A stretch of DNA of 64,000 nucleotides, taken from contig NZ_CP109131.1 in assembly GCF_035917995.1 (NCBI RefSeq), positions 1,612,001 through 1,676,000 on the forward strand. The letters run 5' to 3'. Made by a program: the position numbers and the translations under genes. Source of the stretch: Streptosporangium sp. NBC_01755. GTDB taxonomy: Bacteria; Actinomycetota; Actinomycetes; Streptosporangiales; Streptosporangiaceae. Shown in pieces: positions 53,573-61,192 of this stretch (its first letter is position 1; every line of letters starts with the position of its first letter). The notes under the pieces are model-generated. The model was not told where the DNA came from, ran no database searches, and worked only from the letters and a program-made list of their open reading frames with translations.

Positions 53573-54257
53573 GATGGAAGGGCTCCTCGCTGACAGACGT
53601 GGGATCGACTCCGCCGAGTTGCCTGCGTACCTTGCTCCGGGCGCGGTTGACGCGCGAGCGGACCGTGCCCACCGGGATGCCCAGCGACTGGGCGGCCTCC
53701 GAGTAGGTCAGACCACCCCACGTCACCAGCAGCAACACGTCCCGGTGGCCCGTGGGCAACCCCGCCAGGGCGGCCGCCAGGCTCCGCCGTACCGCACCGG
53801 CGCTCAACCGCTCGTCGCTGCGCTCGGTGAACGGGACGGTCACCGGATCGACGCCGGTCCGTTCGAGAACGCGCAGCTGCCGCACCTCGACGCGCCGGTG
53901 CCGCCTGATCAGGTTGGTCGCGATGCCGTACAACCACGGGCGCGCGCTGAGCTGGGACGGGTCGTAGCCCTCCCGCCCGCGGAACGCCACCAGAAAGGTG
54001 TCCGCCACCACGTCCTCCGCCGCGTCGACCCCCAGCCGCCGGGTGACGTAGCGCTTGATCTCCGGCGCGTGCCGGTGGAAGACCTCGGCGAACGCCTCGG
54101 GCTCCCGCCGGGACCGCTCGATGAGTGAGGCGTCGTCGATCCCCGCCCCCGTGGAGGGGATCTCCGACCCGTCAGCGGAGAAGGGGCCGTCATCCCCCAC
54201 CTCGTCGTGGGAGAAGACCGCGCCGACCTCCGTCCCGGTCCGGCTCGTCTCGCTCAT
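53565..54257 (-). CDS. ECF-family RNA polymerase sigma factor
   Basis: The 230-residue sigma-70-family factor has region 2 (FAEVFHRHAPEIKRYVTRRL, DVVADTFLVAFRGREGYD) and region 4 (GLPTGHRDVLLLVTWGGLTY, SEAAQSLGIPVGTVRSRVNR). The N-terminal 35 residues are acidic and non-conserved. Coupled to the downstream CU044_5270-family gene. The intergenic region before it holds the (CCGATC)27 tract but no recognised sigma autoregulated promoter. It probably responds to an envelope or extracytoplasmic cue through the membrane partner. Confidence 0.93.
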   Translation of the reverse strand: MSETSRTGTEVGAVFSHDEVGDDGPFSADGSEIPSTGAGIDDASLIERSRREPEAFAEVFHRHAPEIKRYVTRRLGVDAAEDVVADTFLVAFRGREGYDPSQLSARPWLYGIATNLIRRHRRVEVRQLRVLERTGVDPVTVPFTERSDERLSAGAVRRSLAAALAGLPTGHRDVLLLVTWGGLTYSEAAQSLGIPVGTVRSRVNRARSKVRRQLGGVDPTSVSEEPFHHV

Positions 54258-54498
54258 ATCCGGCCTCTCGGCTCTCGGTCAGGACACCCGTTGTTGCCTT
54301 CCCGAGCACCCGCGGTTCCCGAAGGCGACGAGGACATTCCCCGGATGTCGCACCGCGCCATGTTTCAGAGGCTTCTCACACGGCCGCGTGACAGCCGTTC
54401 TCCACGTTTCGGAGACTCCTCGAAATCGAGGCCCAGCCCACTCCATATTGGTCATTTTCCGTTATGTCTCCGCGTAGAGTCTCAAACTCCGAGTCCTG
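54258..54498. other. Divergent promoter region between sigma gene and ADP-ribosylglycohydrolase
   Basis: The 241 bases carry both promoters. I see no palindrome or coding frame that I would call. Confidence 0.4.
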
Positions 54499-54660
54499 CC
54501 GATCCCGATCCCGATCCCGATCCCGATCCCGATCCCGATCCCGATCCCGATCCCGATCCCGATCCCGATCCCGATCCCGATCCCGATCCCGATCCCGATC
54601 CCGATCCCGATCCCGATCCCGATCCCGATCCCGATCCCGATCCCGATCCCGATCCCGATC
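54499..54660. repeat. (CCGATC)27 hexanucleotide tract
   Basis: CCGATC is repeated exactly 27 times without interruption (162 bases). It reads (PD)n, (SR)n or (IP)n-like dipeptides on the plus strand and (GI)n-type on the minus strand, so long frames here are artefacts of the repeat. It lies 19 bases upstream of the ADP-ribosylglycohydrolase start. Confidence 0.98.
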
Positions 54661-54679
54661 CCGTCGAGGAGTGAATCAC

Positions 54680-55861
54680 GTGCGCCCTCCCGCCCATGAC
54701 CTGCCGGACTATCGCAGTCGCGTGAGAGGTTGCCTGCTGGGCGGCGCGCTCGGCGACGCACTGGGGGCTCCCATCGAGTTCGAGTCGATCGGGAGAATCC
54801 GCAGGCAGCACGGGCCTGCGGGAGTGACCGGGCTGGTTCCCGACTGGCGTGGCACGGTGGGCCTGATCACCGATGACACGCAGATGACGCTGTTCACCGT
54901 GGAGGGGTTGATCCGCGGGGGCGACCTCGGCGCGGTCCACCGCGCCTACCTGCGCTGGCTGGACACCCAGCGGCATCCTTCCCCACCCCCCACCGCGAAC
55001 GACCGCTCCCCCGGCTCCTCGGCGTACGATCCAAACGCCTCGGGGAATGACCCGATCCGCACCGGCCTGCTCCGCGAGCAGAGGTGGCTCTACTCCCGGC
55101 GAGCCCCGGGGAACGCCTGCCTGTCGGGCCTGCGGCACCGGCACGCAGGCGTCCCCGCGCCGTTCGGTAGGCCGGGTCCGGTCAACCCCGATTCCAAGGG
55201 CTGCGGAACGGTGATGCGCTCGGCCCCGTTCGGCCTGCGCGCGCGAAGTCCACGGCACGCCTTCGACCTGGCCGCCGAGTGCGCCCAGCTCACCCACGGC
55301 CACCCCACCGGCTACCTCGCCGCCGGCGCCTTCGCGGCCACCATGCACTTCCTGGTGACTCCCGCCGAGCAGAGCGGCTTCCCGACTCCGCCGCCGAACG
55401 TGGCGGAGGACGAGCCGCTCGCGCGGGCCGTACGGAAGGCGGCGGACCTGCTGGAGACGTACCCCTCGCACGAGGAGACCAGCCAGGCGCTGCGCACCGC
55501 CGTGTCCCTGGCGGCGGAGGGTGATCCGAGCCCGGAGCGGGTCGAGTCACTCGGCGGGGCGTGGGTCGCCGAGGAGGCGCTCGCCATCGCGGTCTACTGC
55601 GCCCTGGCGTACCCCGCGCCCGGCGACGTCGGGCGGGCGCTGCTGCTCGCGGTCAACCACTCCGGCGACAGCGACTCCACCGGGGCCGTCTGCGGCAACC
55701 TGCTGGGAGCCCTGCACGGCGAGGCCGCGCTCCCCTCCGGCTGGCTCACCCACCTGGAGGGCCGCGACGCCATCACCGAACTGGCGGACGACTTCGCGGC
55801 CTGGTCCGCTGGAGATCATGAGATCACCGACGCCTGGCTCAGGAAGTATCCCGGCGCCTGA
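54680..55861 (+). CDS. ADP-ribosylglycohydrolase-family protein
   Basis: The 393-residue DraG-like hydrolase has the first metal motif VGLITDDTQMTLFTVEGLIR, the substrate region DSKGCGTVMRSAPFGL and the second metal motif HSGDSDSTGAVCGNLLGALH with its clustered Asp residues. These bind two Mg/Mn ions and remove ADP-ribose from proteins or small molecules. I chose GTG 54680 because GAGGAG is eight bases upstream. Starting at ATG 54464 would translate the CCGATC tract as 27 Ser-Arg dipeptides; the hexamer length keeps that frame open, so the alternative cannot be excluded. Tract length could change expression. Confidence 0.88.
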   Translation: MRPPAHDLPDYRSRVRGCLLGGALGDALGAPIEFESIGRIRRQHGPAGVTGLVPDWRGTVGLITDDTQMTLFTVEGLIRGGDLGAVHRAYLRWLDTQRHPSPPPTANDRSPGSSAYDPNASGNDPIRTGLLREQRWLYSRRAPGNACLSGLRHRHAGVPAPFGRPGPVNPDSKGCGTVMRSAPFGLRARSPRHAFDLAAECAQLTHGHPTGYLAAGAFAATMHFLVTPAEQSGFPTPPPNVAEDEPLARAVRKAADLLETYPSHEETSQALRTAVSLAAEGDPSPERVESLGGAWVAEEALAIAVYCALAYPAPGDVGRALLLAVNHSGDSDSTGAVCGNLLGALHGEAALPSGWLTHLEGRDAITELADDFAAWSAGDHEITDAWLRKYPGA

Positions 55862-55995
55862 GGTCGATGTCGGCCGGGACTCCGGTTGCTCACCCAACTC
55901 CCGGCGACCTGTCGGAGCGACCATCACATCTAAAACATGCCGCCGTCCGCCCACGAACCCGCCCGGCTGGACTGAACGCCGACCCGGGCGGCTCG

Positions 55996-56106
55996 TCACG
56001 CGATTCCTGTCTGCCGCCTGAGTTCGTTGCGGGCCAGGGAGTTCTTGTGCACCTCGTCCGGGGCACCGGCGAACGTCGTCATTCGCGCCTTATCGTCGTC
56101 CCAGCC
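55996..56106 (-). pseudogene. Acyl-CoA dehydrogenase 3' remnant A
   Basis: The minus strand reads TTFAGAPDEVHKNSLARNEL followed by RRQTGIA and a stop, matching the C-terminal helix (x-DGPDEVH-x-x-x-I-A-R) of acyl-CoA dehydrogenases. The rest of the gene is absent; fabG sequence begins within two bases of its upstream end. Confidence 0.7.
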
Positions 56107-56107
56107 G

Positions 56108-56881
56108 TCAGGCGCGGGGCCCGCCGGCGACGTAGATCACCTGACCGGACACGAACGAGGCCTCCTCGCGTACGAAGAACGACACCGTCGCGGCGATGTC
56201 CTCGGGCCGGCCGACCCGCCCGACCGGGATCTCCTTGGCCGCCGCCGCCTTGAAGTGCTCGAACGGCACCCCGACCCGCTCGGCGGTGGCGGCGGTCATA
56301 TCGGTCTCGATGAACCCCGGCGCGATCGCGTTCACGGTGACCCCGAACCTGCCCAGCTCGATCGCCAGCGTCTTGGTGAAGCCCTGCAGGCCGGCCTTGG
56401 CCGCGGCATAGTTGGCCTGCCCCCGGTTGCCGAGCGCGGAGGTGCTGGACAGGTTCACGATGCGCCCCCACCTGGCATCGGTCATGTGCTTCTGCGCGGC
56501 CCTGCTCATCAGGAACGCCCCGCGCAGGTGCACGCCCATCACCGCGTCCCAGTCGGTCGCGGTCATCTTGAACAGCAGGTTGTCGCGGGTGATGCCGGCG
56601 TTGTTCACCAGTACCGTCGGAGCGCCGAGCTCACCGGCGACCCTGGCCACCGCGGCCTCCACCGCCTGCTCGTCGGCCACGTCCATGCCGACCGCCAGTG
56701 CCCTGCCACCGGCGGCCTCGATCTCGTCCACCACCGGCTTGCACGCCTCCTCGTCCAGGTCCAGGACCGCCACGGCGAATCCGTCCTCGCCGAGACGCTT
56801 CGCGACCGCGGCGCCGATGCCGCGGGCGGCCCCGGTGACCATCGCGATGCGACCCGGCTGCCGGTTCTGCTGCTCGTTCAC
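56108..56881 (-). CDS. fabG: 3-oxoacyl-ACP reductase-type SDR
   Basis: The 257-residue classical SDR has a Rossmann start (AMVTGAARGIGAAVAKRLGE), NNAG (VLVNNAGITRDN), catalytic Ser-Tyr-Lys (IVNLSSTSAL, YAAAKAGLQGF), NAIAPGFIETDMT and the closing SGQVIYVAGG. It is FabG-like and could reduce 3-oxoacyl-ACP or -CoA intermediates with NADPH. Its position between two acyl-CoA dehydrogenase remnants and beside a TetR gene points to a fatty-acid beta-oxidation-type cluster. I chose GTG 56881 because GAGGAG lies upstream; an ATG at 56905 is also possible. Confidence 0.92.
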   Translation of the reverse strand: MNEQQNRQPGRIAMVTGAARGIGAAVAKRLGEDGFAVAVLDLDEEACKPVVDEIEAAGGRALAVGMDVADEQAVEAAVARVAGELGAPTVLVNNAGITRDNLLFKMTATDWDAVMGVHLRGAFLMSRAAQKHMTDARWGRIVNLSSTSALGNRGQANYAAAKAGLQGFTKTLAIELGRFGVTVNAIAPGFIETDMTAATAERVGVPFEHFKAAAAKEIPVGRVGRPEDIAATVSFFVREEASFVSGQVIYVAGGPRA

Positions 56882-56918
56882 TTGGTCTTCTCCTCTGCTT
56901 TCCACGTTCTGTCGCCGG

Positions 56919-57051
56919 TCAGAGACCGAGGTCCCGGCCGATGAGCTCCTTCATGATCTCGTTGGAGCCGGCCCAGATCCTGGTCACGCAGGAACGCCCG
57001 GACCGAGCCGCGGAACGCCTCGTGGTCGGAGCTGTAGATACTGCGCCTCAA
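56919..57051 (-). pseudogene. Acyl-CoA dehydrogenase with a large internal deletion (remnant B)
   Basis: A TTG at 57051 with GAGG upstream starts RRSIYSSDHEAFRGSVRAFL, the N-terminal helix of an acyl-CoA dehydrogenase. The frame then changes and joins VTRIWAGSNEIMKELIGRDL-GL and TGA, its exact C-terminal helix. About 340 residues between them are missing. Start and stop are both preserved, so this is an internal deletion, not truncation. Confidence 0.8.
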
Positions 57052-57076
57052 GAGAACCTCGCACGAGCAGGCTGAC

Positions 57077-57108
57077 TAAGCGCTTGCTTATCACTAAGCG
57101 CTTGCTTA
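57077..57108. promoter_or_regulatory. Tandem TetR-type operator
   Basis: taagcgcttgctta occurs at 57077-57090 and 57095-57108, 18 bases apart; each copy is palindromic at ten of its fourteen positions. It lies between the dehydrogenase remnant and the TetR gene, so both promoters would be covered. AAGC-rich sites of this kind are bound by TetR regulators of lipid catabolism. Confidence 0.82.
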
Positions 57109-57160
57109 GCCTTCCTCAATTGCGACATCCTTGTCAACGCCCCAACCGCAAGGGGAGCTT

Positions 57161-57796
57161 GTGCGCCAGATCGCAGAAAGTGGTGACGTGCCGGACGACC
57201 ACCCCCCGACAGGGGAAACCCGCCCGGAGAACGCCCGCGACCGGCTGATCGCCGCCGCTGTGGAGTCCTTCGCCGCCAAGGGATTCCACGGCACGACCAC
57301 CCGCGACATCGCATCGGCGGCCGGGATGAGCCCCGCGGCCCTCTACGTGCACTACAAGTCCAAGGAGGAGCTGCTCTACCTGATCTCACGGTCGGGACAC
57401 GACCTCACGCTGCGGCTCGTGCGAGCGGGCGCGGCGAGCTCGGACGACCCGGTGGAGCAACTCCTGGCGGTCGTCCGCGAGTTCACCATGCACCACGCCT
57501 GCAGCCACACCAGCGCACGCGTCGTCAACTACGAGCTCTCCGCGCTCAGCCCGGAGCACCACAGGGAGATCAGCGCCGTACGGCGCGCCATCGGGCAGGA
57601 GATGCGTCAGATCGTGGAGGCCGGCGTCGCCGGCGGCGTGTTCCACACCGCCAACCCGCGGATGAGCGCGCTCGCGCTGCTGTCGCTCGGCGTCGACGTC
57701 GCCCGGTGGTATCGCGAGGAGGGCGAGTGGAGTGCCAAGGACATCGCCGACCACTACTGCGAGCTCGCCCTGCGCATCATCGGGGCACACGGGTAG
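57161..57796 (+). CDS. TetR-family regulator, probably of lipid metabolism
   Basis: The 211-residue protein has an HTH (ARDRLIAAAVESFAAKGFHG, TTTRDIASAAGMSPAALYVH) and a C-terminal domain (VNYELSALSPEHHREISAVR). GTG 57161 follows AAGGGGAG closely; other in-frame starts are TTG 57131 and GTG 57188. Divergent from the acyl-CoA dehydrogenase/fabG locus, with the tandem operator between them, it is the obvious repressor of that cluster. Ligand likely an acyl-CoA (inference from family and context). Confidence 0.88.
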   Translation: MRQIAESGDVPDDHPPTGETRPENARDRLIAAAVESFAAKGFHGTTTRDIASAAGMSPAALYVHYKSKEELLYLISRSGHDLTLRLVRAGAASSDDPVEQLLAVVREFTMHHACSHTSARVVNYELSALSPEHHREISAVRRAIGQEMRQIVEAGVAGGVFHTANPRMSALALLSLGVDVARWYREEGEWSAKDIADHYCELALRIIGAHG

Positions 57797-57992
57797 TGCG
57801 GTGACCGGAAACCCTTGCCGGGGCCGGTGGCCACCGGTCGTCCAGGCTCCGCAGTCCTACCTGCGCCGGCGCAACGCAGGCGCCCGTCGCCCCGGACGCG
57901 CTGGGCGCCCAACGCCCAACCCGGTGAACGTTCCCAGTCACAGCACTAGCCGAAACTTTGGCCGATATTCAGGCCAGAGATATCATCGTTGC

Positions 57993-58280
57993 ATGGAAAT
58001 CATTCCGATCAGCGAAGCGAAGGACCGGCTGACCGAGCTGGCGGATCGGGCCGCCCGCGAGCACGATCACTTCACGCTCACCCGGAACGGGCGTCCGCAT
58101 GCCGTCATCGTGTCCGTGGCCGAGTGGGAGTCTCTGCAGGAGACACTGGAGATCCTCGCTGATCCGGAGATGCGCGCAGACCTGGTCGAGGCCGCGGCTG
58201 CCGAGGCTCGCGGCGACGTGACCACCGAGGAGGAGATGGCCGCCATCATGGCCGCTCGCCTCGGCAAGGCGAGCGCGTGA
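57993..58280 (+). CDS. Phd/YefM-family antitoxin of the second RelE module
   Basis: The 95-residue product begins MEIIPISEAKDRLTELADRA and continues HFTLTRNGRPHAVIVSVAEW, the DNA-binding Phd fold, followed by an acidic helix and an Ala-rich tail (EEEMAAIMAARLGKAS). Its stop overlaps the toxin start by four bases (GTGA). The upstream sequence has ggccgatattcaggcc and gatatc-containing symmetry that may be the operator. Similar in layout to the antitoxin at 48345 but clearly diverged. Confidence 0.9.
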   Translation: MEIIPISEAKDRLTELADRAAREHDHFTLTRNGRPHAVIVSVAEWESLQETLEILADPEMRADLVEAAAAEARGDVTTEEEMAAIMAARLGKASA

Positions 58281-58549
58281 GCGACCGATACACGGTTCTC
58301 CTCGACCCGCCCGCCTGCCGCGCACTCGCCTCGGGCCTCCCCGAGACCGTGGCGGCCGCGGCCTGGGAGCTGATTACCGGTGCCATCGCACGCGAGCCCT
58401 GGCGCGTAGGCAAACCTCTTCAAGAGCCATACGAAGGGCTACATGTCGCCCGACGCGGAACTTATCGTGCTGTCTATCGCATTGACGAAGACAAGCACAC
58501 CGTGACGATCCAAACCATCAAACACCGTCGAGATGCCTATCGCCCGTAG
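58277..58549 (+). CDS. RelE/ParE-family toxin
   Basis: The 90-residue protein starts at GTG 58277: YTVLLDPPACRALASGLPET, then REPWRVGKPLQEPYEGLHVA, RRGTYRAVYRIDEDKHTVTI and QTIKHRRDAYRP. The block order matches the toxin at 48073; the C-terminal HRRDAYR is the shared catalytic end. Presumed ribosome-dependent mRNA interferase. Coupled to its antitoxin; no third gene in the module. Confidence 0.92.
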   Translation: MSDRYTVLLDPPACRALASGLPETVAAAAWELITGAIAREPWRVGKPLQEPYEGLHVARRGTYRAVYRIDEDKHTVTIQTIKHRRDAYRP

Positions 58550-58915
58550 CGGCCGACGGAGCGCATGTGCAGAGCGAGCTCCGGCGTGTCACTCGCCGCA
58601 CCGCCCGCGTTCCACTGCTCGTCCACGCCCGGCAACCGCCTCTTGATGACGCGAAGGCCGGGCGCCCGATTTCATCGGTAGTCCCGGCCTCACTTCCAAC
58701 ACCCACCGGGGGTGCGGCAACGCCACAAGAGTGGCACGTTCGCGTGCCATGCTCCCGATGCTGTTGGTGAACGAGAGCAGTGCCCCAGCGCTTACATCTC
58801 CGATGTCTCACCACATCGGGAATGTCCGTTTTTCCGACCTGTGGAATCTCCGGCGTTGACCCTGCCCCCGTGCGTGGCAAGGATCGGGGGATACTGATTA
58901 CGGAGGTGTTACGCG
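58550..58915. other. Spacer between the RelE module and the DJ-1 gene
   Basis: It contains a small hairpin tggcacg-ttcg-cgtgcca (58732-58749) and a region of mixed composition. No supported gene. Confidence 0.5.
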
Positions 58916-59473
58916 ATGGCCAAAGTGCTGATCGTCACAGGTGATGCGGCGGAGGACCTGGAGGTGATGTACCCCTACCAGCGGCTGCTTGAGGAGGGGT
59001 ACGAGGTGGACATCGCCGCGCCGAGCGTCAAGAAGCTCCAGTTCGTGGTGCACGACTTCGTCGACGGCTTCGACACCTACACCGAGAAGCCGGGGCACAC
59101 CTGGCCCTCCGACCTCGCGTTCGCGGACGTGGAGCCGGAGCGGTACGCGGCGCTGGTGCTGCCCGGAGGCCGGGCGCCGGAGTACATCCGCAACGACCGC
59201 CAGTGCCTGGAGATCGTCAGGCACTTCGCCGAGAGCGGCAAGCCGATCGCGGCGCTCTGCCACGGGCCGATCCTGCTGGCGGCGGCGGGCGTGCTGAAGG
59301 GCCGGGAGAGCAGCGCCTACCCGGCCTGCGCCCCGGACGTCGAGGTGGCGGGCGCGACCTGGATCGACAGCGAGGCCCACGTGGACGGAAACCTGGTGAC
59401 CGGACGGGCCTGGCCCGACCATCCGGCGTGGATGCGCGAGTTCATGAGGGTCCTCCGTGTCGCAACCGGCTGA
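58916..59473 (+). CDS. DJ-1/PfpI-family protein
   Basis: The 185-residue protein has the flavodoxin-like DJ-1 fold: AKVLIVTGDAAEDLEVMYPY with Glu16, YAALVLPGGRAPEYIRND, and IAALCHGPILLAAAGVL with the nucleophile Cys115 in the elbow. Family activities include glyoxalase/deglycase and protease-like enzymes; this arrangement is that of PfpI/YhbO-type proteins. GGAGGTG precedes ATG 58916. The IclR gene overlaps its end by 17 bases, so the two form an operon. Confidence 0.92.
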   Translation: MAKVLIVTGDAAEDLEVMYPYQRLLEEGYEVDIAAPSVKKLQFVVHDFVDGFDTYTEKPGHTWPSDLAFADVEPERYAALVLPGGRAPEYIRNDRQCLEIVRHFAESGKPIAALCHGPILLAAAGVLKGRESSAYPACAPDVEVAGATWIDSEAHVDGNLVTGRAWPDHPAWMREFMRVLRVATG

Positions 59474-60218
59474 GAGCCAGGGACTTCTCTCGTCCGTCCA
59501 GCGCGCGCTGCGCGTGCTGGAGGTGGTGGGGTCGGCCGGTGACGGCGTCACCGCCAAGGCCGTGGCGCGGCGCTGCGGTTTCAAACTGTCCACCACCTAC
59601 CACCTGCTGAACACGCTCATCCACGAGGGCTACCTGGTCCGGCTGCCCAACTCCCGGGGCTACGGCCTGGGCTACAAGCTCACGTCGCTGAACCAGCGTC
59701 TCCGCGACCAGCTCGGCAGCACGCCGCTGGTGTCGGAGGCCCTCCAGCACGCCCACCGGATCAGCGGCACCGCCGTCTACTACAGCGTGCTGCGGGACGC
59801 CCACCTCGTGGTCGCGGAGGTGGTCGACTCGCCGGAGACACCGCGCGTGCAGCCGCTGGACGTGGGCTTCCACGAGGCGGCACACGCGACGGCGTTCGGG
59901 AAGGTGCTCCTCGCGCACCTGCCCGCCCGCCGGACCTACCTCGCCGAGTTCGGACTGCGCCGCCTCACCAGCAACACGATCACCCGGCTGGAGGATTTCG
60001 AGGAGGAACTGGACCGGGTCAGGGCGACGGGCATGGCCCAGGAGGTCGAGGAGTTCCGTCCCGACCTCGCCTGCGTCGCCGTTCCCGTCCTCGACGCCTC
60101 GGCGAGCGTGGTCGGCGCCGTCACCGCCTCGGCCCCGCTCGACTACTTCCGCGCGCACCGCGACCTGATGATCGAGGGTGTACGCGAGAGCGCCCGGCTG
60201 CTCGACCCGCGCGGCTGA
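59457..60218 (+). CDS. IclR-family regulator
   Basis: The 253-residue regulator has a winged HTH (SVQRALRVLEVVGSAGDGVT, KAVARRCGFKLSTTYHLLNT) and an IclR ligand domain (GFHEAAHATAFGKVLLAHLP, PDLACVAVPVLDASASVVGA). GTG 59457 begins inside the DJ-1 gene. IclR proteins respond to small carboxylates and aromatic intermediates; here it may control its own operon with the DJ-1 gene. No other obvious target. Confidence 0.92.
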   Translation: MSQPAESQGLLSSVQRALRVLEVVGSAGDGVTAKAVARRCGFKLSTTYHLLNTLIHEGYLVRLPNSRGYGLGYKLTSLNQRLRDQLGSTPLVSEALQHAHRISGTAVYYSVLRDAHLVVAEVVDSPETPRVQPLDVGFHEAAHATAFGKVLLAHLPARRTYLAEFGLRRLTSNTITRLEDFEEELDRVRATGMAQEVEEFRPDLACVAVPVLDASASVVGAVTASAPLDYFRAHRDLMIEGVRESARLLDPRG

Positions 60219-60221
60219 CGG

Positions 60222-60915
60222 GGCATCGGCCCCCAGGACCGGCCCGCCTTCCCGGCCCATACGGCGGGAGAAGTGGCGGCCCGGCACGAAGCAGGCGATG
60301 GGGCGGTAGGGCTCTCGCCTGCGGACGCGATTGACCGCGTCGTGCAGAGCACGTGCCGTCCGGGACGTGTGGATGCGGCCCTGCCGGTTGCCGAGTTCCT
60401 GATAGACCTCATCGATGACGCTTCGGGCGCTGTCCGTCCCCCACGGCCCACAGGGTCGAGACGACATGCCGGAAGTTGCCGAGGAGCAGTGCCACCGAGA
60501 GGTGGATCGCCTCGTTCGGCAGGTCCGTGCCGCCGACGGCCGTCTGGCAGGCGGACAGCACGGCGAGCTCCGCCGTTTCCAGATCGAGGCGGGCGAGGTC
60601 GGTGACCTTCAGAGGCCTGTCGTACAGGTAGAGCGCGCCCTGGCTGGAGTCGGCGAGGTCCTGTCCGGCGTGGCAGGCGAAGTGGACGCAGCTGTGCGAG
60701 GCCAGCAGGTCAAGTGCCTGCTCGCAGGTGGCGTCGGCGTTGAGCCGTGCGGTGTGCCGGTCGGGGAACCGGCGCCGCAGTGACTCCGCCTCCCCGCTGG
60801 GCTCCGGGCAGCGGGTCCAGGGTCGGCGCGTATCGCGGCCGGTCGCTCAGGGCCAGGATCAGCAGCCGCCGCATCTGATCCGACGAGAGGATCAGCGCCG
60901 TCGCTCCTCAGACTG
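60222..60915 (-). pseudogene. CHAT-domain protease gene, frameshifted
   Basis: The minus strand encodes a CHAT (caspase-like) domain in pieces. QMRRLLILALSDRPRYAPTL is in one frame; ESLRRRFPDRHTARLNADAT, LASHSCVHFACHAGQDLADS (catalytic His) and LETAELAVLSACQTAVGGTD (catalytic Cys) in a second; and SARSVIDEVYQELGNRQGRI, REPYRPIACFVPGRHF in a third. Frame changes occur near 60805 and 60445. Both catalytic residues survive but the protein cannot be made intact. N-terminal TPR repeats, usual in actinobacterial CHAT proteins, are missing. Confidence 0.8.
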
Positions 60916-61192
60916 ATGCGAATCATCGCTTCAAAGGCGGGTTCCGGAAGTCGCGCCGGAGTCCCGCGGCCGGCTCCAGAAGGGTGGAACCGACATATCA
61001 CCCACTTCTTCCTTATTTACCGCCATCGCGGGGGGGAAGCCCCCCCTCTACCATCCACCGGACGTGCACGTGGGAACAGTAGAGCAAGGTAGAAATCACC
61101 CCTTAATGCCTGAAAGGTCCATATTTTCTATTTTTAATATGCTTATTATAGAGTTAGAGTTAAATGGCTGAAAGCGGAGCGGGGAGAATGGC
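60916..61192. other. AT-rich promoter region before the terminal cluster
   Basis: A ggggggg-aag-ccccccc hairpin (61030-61046) is followed by an AT-rich stretch (61095-61165, with ttaatatgcttattatagag). This is the lowest-GC sequence in the window and contains several TATAAT-like -10 candidates. Confidence 0.6.

Noticed and set aside
54207..54674. Frame encoding a long Pro-Asp repeat and a minus frame encoding a Gly-Ile repeat
   Set aside because: Both are created by the hexanucleotide repeat, which keeps all frames open; no domain or start context supports them.
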